Part shown: positions 59,668 to 64,000 of the stretch, one piece after another
Numbering within the stretch: position 1 is the first letter of the stretch
Layout of the letters: each line of letters begins with the position of its first letter
Origin: Pictodentalium vernedei
Lineage: Eukaryota; Mollusca; Scaphopoda; Dentaliida; Dentaliidae
Assembly: GCA_031216915.1 (NCBI GenBank)
Contig: CM062294.1
Coordinates: 391,149,217-391,213,216, forward strand
Direction of reading: 5' to 3'
Length of the DNA: 64,000 nt
The notes under the pieces: generated by a model
The model's database searches: none
Told to the model about the DNA's origin: nothing
What the model saw: only the letters and a program-made list of their open reading frames with translations
Made by a program: the position numbers and the translations under genes

Positions 59668-60425
59668 TAATAACCCAGAGTTGCCCCTAAACAAACATCG
59701 ATGCGGAAACAGATCGCATTCGCTCAGAGGAGGTTGATTAATGATCACTGCAACTGTGTGGGGGCATTTTATAAGGAGTTACCATTTCTGCATCTTATTT
59801 GTTTCTGCAGCAACACAGGGTTGTGCAAAAAACATGGGCAACATCGAAGCAATCGTTCAAGCTTCGTTGTGTACAAATCTTGATAAATAAAGGATAAAAC
59901 TAGTTTGAATCAAAAGACTGCACAAATGTAAAGAAATATCGAATGCAGTCGGTAATAAGGGCGAAAGCTTGATATATATTCCTCTTTTCGTGTTTTGAGT
60001 TCCCAATAAAAAGTATTGGGGCTTTTACAAGAGATTTGAATGGAAGGAATTTGAATGTAGAGGGGGCAGCCACTACGTTGAGATCGCCGAACTAGACTAA
60101 AAGTATGTTACGTTTTGACCAAAAAGCGCGTGACGTTTTGACCCAAAATAAGTGATGTTTTGACACAAAATGTGATGTTTTGCCTTTTGGTCTTGTGATG
60201 TTTTGACCTGCACCCAGATCGCTTGGATGTGTTATGACAAATTGTTCAAGACAGTTTGATCAATTGCTGGAGACGTTTTGACCCAAACTCTCGGGGGACG
60301 TCTTGGTTTGGAGACGTGTTGAACAGTACGCAATTCATACAACGATGTGATCTCAAAAATATCCTGTTCTGTGCTTTGTTTTTTTTGTGGTACTTTGTCA
60401 ATACTAAGACTTAAACAAAACTTAC
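59668..60425. other. Intron next to ZDHHC exon 1, with a TGATGTTTTGACC minisatellite
   Basis: About 60108-60216 holds roughly 20-bp units containing GACGTTTTGACC or TGATGTTTTGAC, with a related copy near 60270. The rest is unassigned AT-rich DNA. Confidence 0.55.
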
Positions 60426-60517
60426 ATAAAAATAAAATATAGTGTTGTGCAGAACAGTATCAGCCCCCATGCACAGGTAGTGGGAATGATGCATGTTGTT
60501 GGTCGACATTGAGGCAT
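60426..60517 (-). CDS. ZDHHC5/8: ZDHHC5/8-type protein S-acyltransferase, first coding exon
   Basis: ATG at 60517-60515 on the minus strand, 30 codons plus two bases (AT), then donor GTAAGT at 60425-60420. The peptide starts MPQCRPTTCIIPTTCAWG and continues LILFCTTLYFIF. It corresponds to the ZDHHC5/8 N-terminus: a short cytosolic head, a KYxPV-like position (CIIPTT here), and the first transmembrane segment with the TTLxFxF ending. The AT joins the first T of exon 2 to give Ile and the frame then runs through exons 2 and 3. The start fits the usual MP beginning and length of the family. Any 5' untranslated exon is not resolved. Confidence 0.88.
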
Positions 60518-61019
60518 ATTGTTTCTGTCTTCATGGGTCAATATTTTGTTAAAACTCGAAAGCTATTTCCGTTTCACTCAAGGAAAATGGCTTCCCTGTT
60601 GCTTCCAATACTTACAACACTTCCGACATTTTTTCTTACGCATAGTGAAATAGTGCAATAATTTCAGTGTTATCAATCATCCTCTTTTGTCCTGATTCAA
60701 GGGCAAATAACGATTGTTTCTATGTACTGGTTTTGAAAATACTTTAAAATTTCGACTGCGAACTCTGTTTAGAGGTACAACAATGAAACGGAGTGATTCG
60801 TTCACTTTCGGTGTCCGAAGCACCTGCATTGGGTAACCCCACATTGACCTGTAACCTATCACCCCTGCAATATATATACTTGAATGCGTTTCAAAACATT
60901 AATCGTAAAAGGCGCGTTTTGACGAGGTTATCGCTGTCTCTGTTGGTTAAATATCATTTTGATTTGTTTGTAACTTAGAGGGAATAATGGTAGGAGGTGA
61001 AGAATAATTACTGACAAAA
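60518..61019. promoter_or_regulatory. Putative bidirectional promoter region
   Basis: 502 bp separate the ZDHHC ATG (minus) from the ATG of a second gene (plus). The segment is free of the repeats that fill the rest of the window and has several CpGs (around 60711-60830 and 60910-60930). No TATA box can be assigned with confidence. It probably includes both 5' untranslated regions. Confidence 0.5.
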
Positions 61020-61154
61020 ATGGGAAACACTCAAAACTCAGATGCTGATAGAAAAAGTGAACCGGACTCTGACGCCGAAAAACACCGTGGAATTGCAAGA
61101 TCGTCGCGTGTCTATTTCAAAGCATATGCAGTCTGCTTAGTTACGCTGTTTGAA
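61020..61154 (+). CDS. Candidate first coding exon of an unrecognised gene
   Basis: ATG at 61020, 45 codons, then a perfect donor GTGAGT at 61155-61160 (phase 0). The peptide begins MGNTQNSDADRKSEPDSDAE: Gly at position 2 followed by polar residues could allow N-myristoylation. It is strongly charged, then turns hydrophobic at the end (RVYFKAYAVCLVTLFE), perhaps the start of a membrane segment. I do not recognise the family. Support comes from the exact exon-donor fit, the head-to-head position with ZDHHC exon 1 and the absence of repeats. Reading through the donor would give an 81-residue frame, an alternative I consider less likely. Confidence 0.5.
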
Positions 61155-61402
61155 GTGAGTTTCAAGTCAAAAGTTAAAGTTAATTTACTCTCTGTGAAAA
61201 AAACATTTTTGTTTCAAGTTACACTGTCCAATTACAAAATGTATTTTCCACACCTCTCCATATGAGTGACTTGTTTCATGAAGGGTGAAGGTCAAGTTGA
61301 TATTAGATTCCTCAGGTCTGTCATTTTGAAAATCACAGGAGAGCGTTCTTATTCCCCCCCCCCTCCCCCCCATTATTCCTGGGAAAAGGTCTGCGAGGGA
61401 AA
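61155..61402 (+). other. Putative first intron, left part
   Basis: Starts with the donor GTGAGT and contains a poly-C run near 61356-61372. The DIRS element begins at 61403. Confidence 0.45.
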
Positions 61403-61456
61403 GTTAAAAAATTTATAGTAATTTATATATTTTTTATACTTACCAATGACCCAGAC
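61403..61456. repeat. DIRS outer terminus, copy 2
   Basis: These 54 nt are an exact reverse complement of 61701-61754. They begin with GTT; the trinucleotide AAC at 61752-61754 of the internal region marks the expected circle junction. Confidence 0.95.
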
Positions 61457-61700
61457 TTAACTGGTGCTAACTCCAACAAAACCAGGGCCAAAATTTTGCC
61501 CCCCAATCCCCAAAATTTGCATCCAAAACAAAAAGAAATCATGTCCTAAAGGACCTCCATACTACGCCTCTACTGCGCATGCGCAGTGACGCAGTCGTCC
61601 CGAAATTGGCGCCAATTATCATTCTTACTGGCAGTGCCTGGTCAGCGCTATGTACTCAGCGGGGAGGCAAGAGTTCCCAACTCCAGGGAGGGCCATCCCC

Positions 61701-61782
61701 GTCTGGGTCATTGGTAAGTATAAAAAATATATAAATTACTATAAATTTTTTAACATTTTTATACTGTACCAATGACCCAGAC
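61701..61782. repeat. DIRS internal complementary region, copy 2
   Basis: The first part, 61701-61754, exactly complements the left terminus 61403-61456. The second part, 61755-61782, exactly complements the right terminus of copy 1 (51642-51669). Together they represent both element ends joined, as the DIRS circular intermediate model requires. Confidence 0.95.
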
Positions 61783-62388
61783 TTAGCTGAATAGTAAACA
61801 GGCTGGAGGGCCTAGGACATAGAGGAAAATCCAATAAGCTCAACTATATAGTAAAGAGGTAACCCCTTAAGGAGAAAAGGAGTATTAGGCTTTACATGTA
61901 TCTTTCTTATTTAATATTAAATTAGAAAGATACACTACCCTTAATAATTGAGCACAATAACATTCATGTTCTCTATTAACATCCAGTATAACCCTTATAC
62001 TAATTATTTTTAAAGCAAGCCAATAAATAAAGTAGTCCAGAGAATTGAGACTGTTTATAATCATTTAAAAGTGTCCGAGTATTGTATATTAAAGCCCGTT
62101 TGACACTTGACATATACAAATGCTTCACACCGAGCTACACTTTAAAAATAAGACATGAATGAATTTAAACATTAATATTACACTTTAAAACCATCCCGGA
62201 AGCGACTCAGAAATACTGACTTGGAGGAGGCATTCCCTTGCTTTTCACTATAAAGCAGGTGACCTAAGGGAACACCCGCTCCCCCCCCCCCTTCCCCTTG
62301 CCCTGGGTCAAATAGCCCAGAGCGAAGAGGGCAGCCGGACGGAGTCACTGCCAGAACAGAAAACCTGCATAACTATAGTTGCAACTGT

Positions 62389-63330
62389 TTAGTGGACGAC
62401 ATTCTGAGCAACAGATAACGGACCTAAACAATGCAGGTCTCCAGAAATGGACTCAATATTTCTGAGATAAAAATTCGTAAATGTGGATGGCTGAGACCAA
62501 TAAGCAGCCTTCATTAAATCTGTAATAGCAACACTATTAGCATAAGCCCAGGAAGTAGAAAGAGCTCTTACTTCATGAGCAGAAATCTTAAGCACAGACT
62601 GCTGAGAAGAAGATAAATCTTCATAAGCAGTACGGATAGTTAACTGAATCCATCTAGCAATAGAATGGACTGAAATGTCCTTTCTATTAGGCATCAAAGA
62701 CAGAAAGAAACGTTTCCGTCCCTTTCTGATAAACTGAGATCTCTGTTTATAGATACGTAGTGCTCTAACAGGACAGAGTAAAGGCCTACGCCCGTCTGAA
62801 GACGGAAGAGCCTTAATAACAATAGGTTCCGGATATTTATTAGGAGCCTGATTCTTAGCTAAAAAACCCACATTAGTAGTGAAGGTGATAGTGTTCCCAA
62901 CACTACGATAATGAGAATCATCCACCGATAGTGCATGAAGCTCACTGACTCTTCTGGCAGAAGAGAAAGCTAAGAGAAAAGCTGTCTTAAAAGATAAGAA
63001 TTTGAAATCTACTGTCCCAAGAGGTTCAAATGGCTTTTCCTTCAATTTAAGGAGAACCCAAGCTAAATTCCACTTAGGAATTAATCTAAGAGTTCTGGGT
63101 CTATTTATCGAAAAGTTTCTAACCAACTTCGATAAAGAGACATTAGATCCAATTTGTAAACTATCATGATGTGCATAGGTATCAGATAACATAGATCTAT
63201 AACCCTTTATAGTAACAGGCTGCAGTTTGATTTCGTCAAACAAGTATACTAGAAAGTTTGCAATGTCTGGTATAGAGGGATCAAATATATCTACAGAATG
63301 ATTCCTACACCAACGACGAAAAACCTTCCA
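62389..63330 (-). CDS. DIRS tyrosine recombinase, copy 2, intact
   Basis: Integrates circular DIRS DNA. It lies within an uninterrupted 492-codon frame (62389-63867). The first part of that frame overlaps pol, so the recombinase proper probably starts near 63330-63500. Numbering in the 492-residue frame: catalytic Arg306 in SSARRVSEL, His431-x-x-Arg434 in SAHEVRALS, Trp457 in AAYWSQP and nucleophile Tyr467 in TNFYLRNI. All catalytic positions are present and there is no stop or frameshift, unlike copy 1. Confidence 0.92.
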   Translation of the reverse strand, partial: WKVFRRWCRNHSVDIFDPSIPDIANFLVYLFDEIKLQPVTIKGYRSMLSDTYAHHDSLQIGSNVSLSKLVRNFSINRPRTLRLIPKWNLAWVLLKLKEKPFEPLGTVDFKFLSFKTAFLLAFSSARRVSELHALSVDDSHYRSVGNTITFTTNVGFLAKNQAPNKYPEPIVIKALPSSDGRRPLLCPVRALRIYKQRSQFIRKGRKRFFLSLMPNRKDISVHSIARWIQLTIRTAYEDLSSSQQSVLKISAHEVRALSTSWAYANSVAITDLMKAAYWSQPSTFTNFYLRNIESISGDLHCLGPLSVAQNVVH

Positions 63331-63344
63331 CTTAGCCGCATAGT

Positions 63345-64000
63345 TTAGCGAAGAGGAGGTCCTCCTACAGTTAGAAATCGCGTCCACTGCTCGTCCTGTA
63401 AAGTGCTTGCCATGCAAGAAGGACCGCACAACGGAAAAACGTGAAGGTTGAGACCTTGCGGGTTGTGATGGAGTTGGTGCGATTTCCCCTGCGAAAGAAG
63501 ATCCTCTCGTGGAGGAAGCTTCCGCGGTAGGTCCCACAACAGACACCTGAGTAGATTTATCCACGGTCTCTGTGGAGACAGAGATGCTACCAACAGAATC
63601 TTGCATTGAGATTGTTTTATCTTTAGCAATACTTGTTGAATTAACGGCGCTGGAGGATACGCATATCCTATCATTCCGTCCCAAGGGATCGACAGAGCGT
63701 CTACTGCAAATGCTCTTGGATCCGAACACGGAGACACATACGTCTGCAACTGATTGTTGAGATGTGTCGCAAATAAGTCTATCATTGGCCGTTCCCATTG
63801 GTAGCAAATCTGATTGAATACTTGTTTGTTGAGAGTCCACTCCGACGGCAACAAGCGACCCTTTCACGAAAGGGAGTCTGCTAGCACATTCAGACGACCC
63901 GGTATGTGACGGACCGAAAGAAGAACGTGATGTTCTAACGCAAACAGAAGGATTCTTTCCGTTAGATTGAACAACGGAACTGAATGAGTGCCTCCCTGAT
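63345..64000 (-). pseudogene. DIRS pol 3' part (end of RNase H and C-terminal domain), copy 2, cut by window edge
   Basis: Reads the end of RNase H (HIPGRLNVLADSLS) then the DIRS tail (PSEWTLNKQVFNQI, IDLFATHLNNQLQTYVSP, DALSIPWDGMIGYAYPP). An in-frame TGA at 63864-63866 follows LADSLS, where copy 1 has CGG (Arg); CGA to TGA by CpG decay is the simplest explanation. The upstream part lies outside the window. Confidence 0.85.

Larger units (their letters stand above)
23014..60425 (-). other. ZDHHC first coding intron (37.4 kb)
   Basis: A phase-2 intron from donor GTAAGT (60425-60420) to acceptor TTTCAG. It carries two retroelement types, one complete hAT transposon, a foldback element, MITEs and many hairpin-ended elements. 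No further exon of this gene was found within it. Confidence 0.85.
61403..64000 (-). mobile_element. DIRS retrotransposon copy 2, continues past the window edge
   Basis: The left outer end 61403-61456 (GTTAAAAAATTTATAG to ACCCAGAC) is intact. It is followed by the terminal repeat (61457-61680), the internal complementary region (61701-61782), the recombinase gene and the 3' part of pol on the minus strand. It lies in the same orientation as copy 1 and is clearly related to it over the whole shared length. Confidence 0.95.

Overview
This is eukaryotic DNA, most likely from a lophotrochozoan and plausibly a bivalve mollusc. The DNA is AT-rich and intron-dominated. It is packed with hairpin-ended elements carrying internal tandem repeats (resembling bivalve pearl / Helentron-associated elements), DIRS retrotransposons, hAT transposons and a tRNA-derived SINE. 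The clade assignment is inference; no species is claimed.

The host gene content is small and hidden in short exons. Three coding exons of a ZDHHC5/8-type palmitoyltransferase lie on the minus strand at 60426-60517, 22892-23013 and 15517-15674. They join in phase through consensus splice sites, and the DHHC tetrapeptide exon must lie beyond the left edge. Nearly the whole window is therefore intron of this gene, including a first coding intron of about 37 kb. A second, unrecognised gene appears to start on the plus strand at 61020 (45 codons, then a consensus donor). Its ATG is 502 bp from the ZDHHC ATG, so the two look like a divergent pair sharing a promoter.

Layout. 1-2780: GTGACC-type repeats and hairpins. 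2781-8548: family A element with a 167-bp array, inserted in a GTGACC repeat. 9309-14277: nested A and B elements. 15517-23013: exons 3 and 2 with intron 2, which holds A/B elements, four SINE-related loci and a hAT MITE. 24045-29471: family E element split by a complete 4.5-kb hAT transposon. 29666-36320: a run of A and C elements. 36327-37302: family D element. 37303-44388: a family B element holding three later insertions. 44389-51669: degraded DIRS retrotransposon. 51969-52830: foldback element. 53158-53736: hAT MITE. 54769-59667: family B element with a 143-bp array. 60426-61154: the divergent gene pair. 61403-64000: second DIRS copy, cut by the window edge, with an intact recombinase.

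The most unusual signal is a shared architecture among at least five otherwise dissimilar element families. Each has a short 5' hairpin, then a subterminal motif, a GGACGGAC-type tract, and a 3' hairpin whose right arm is the reverse complement of that family's own 5' motif, ending in TAA. The motif differs between families and the two ends change together. About nineteen such 3' ends are all on the plus strand, antisense to the ZDHHC gene.
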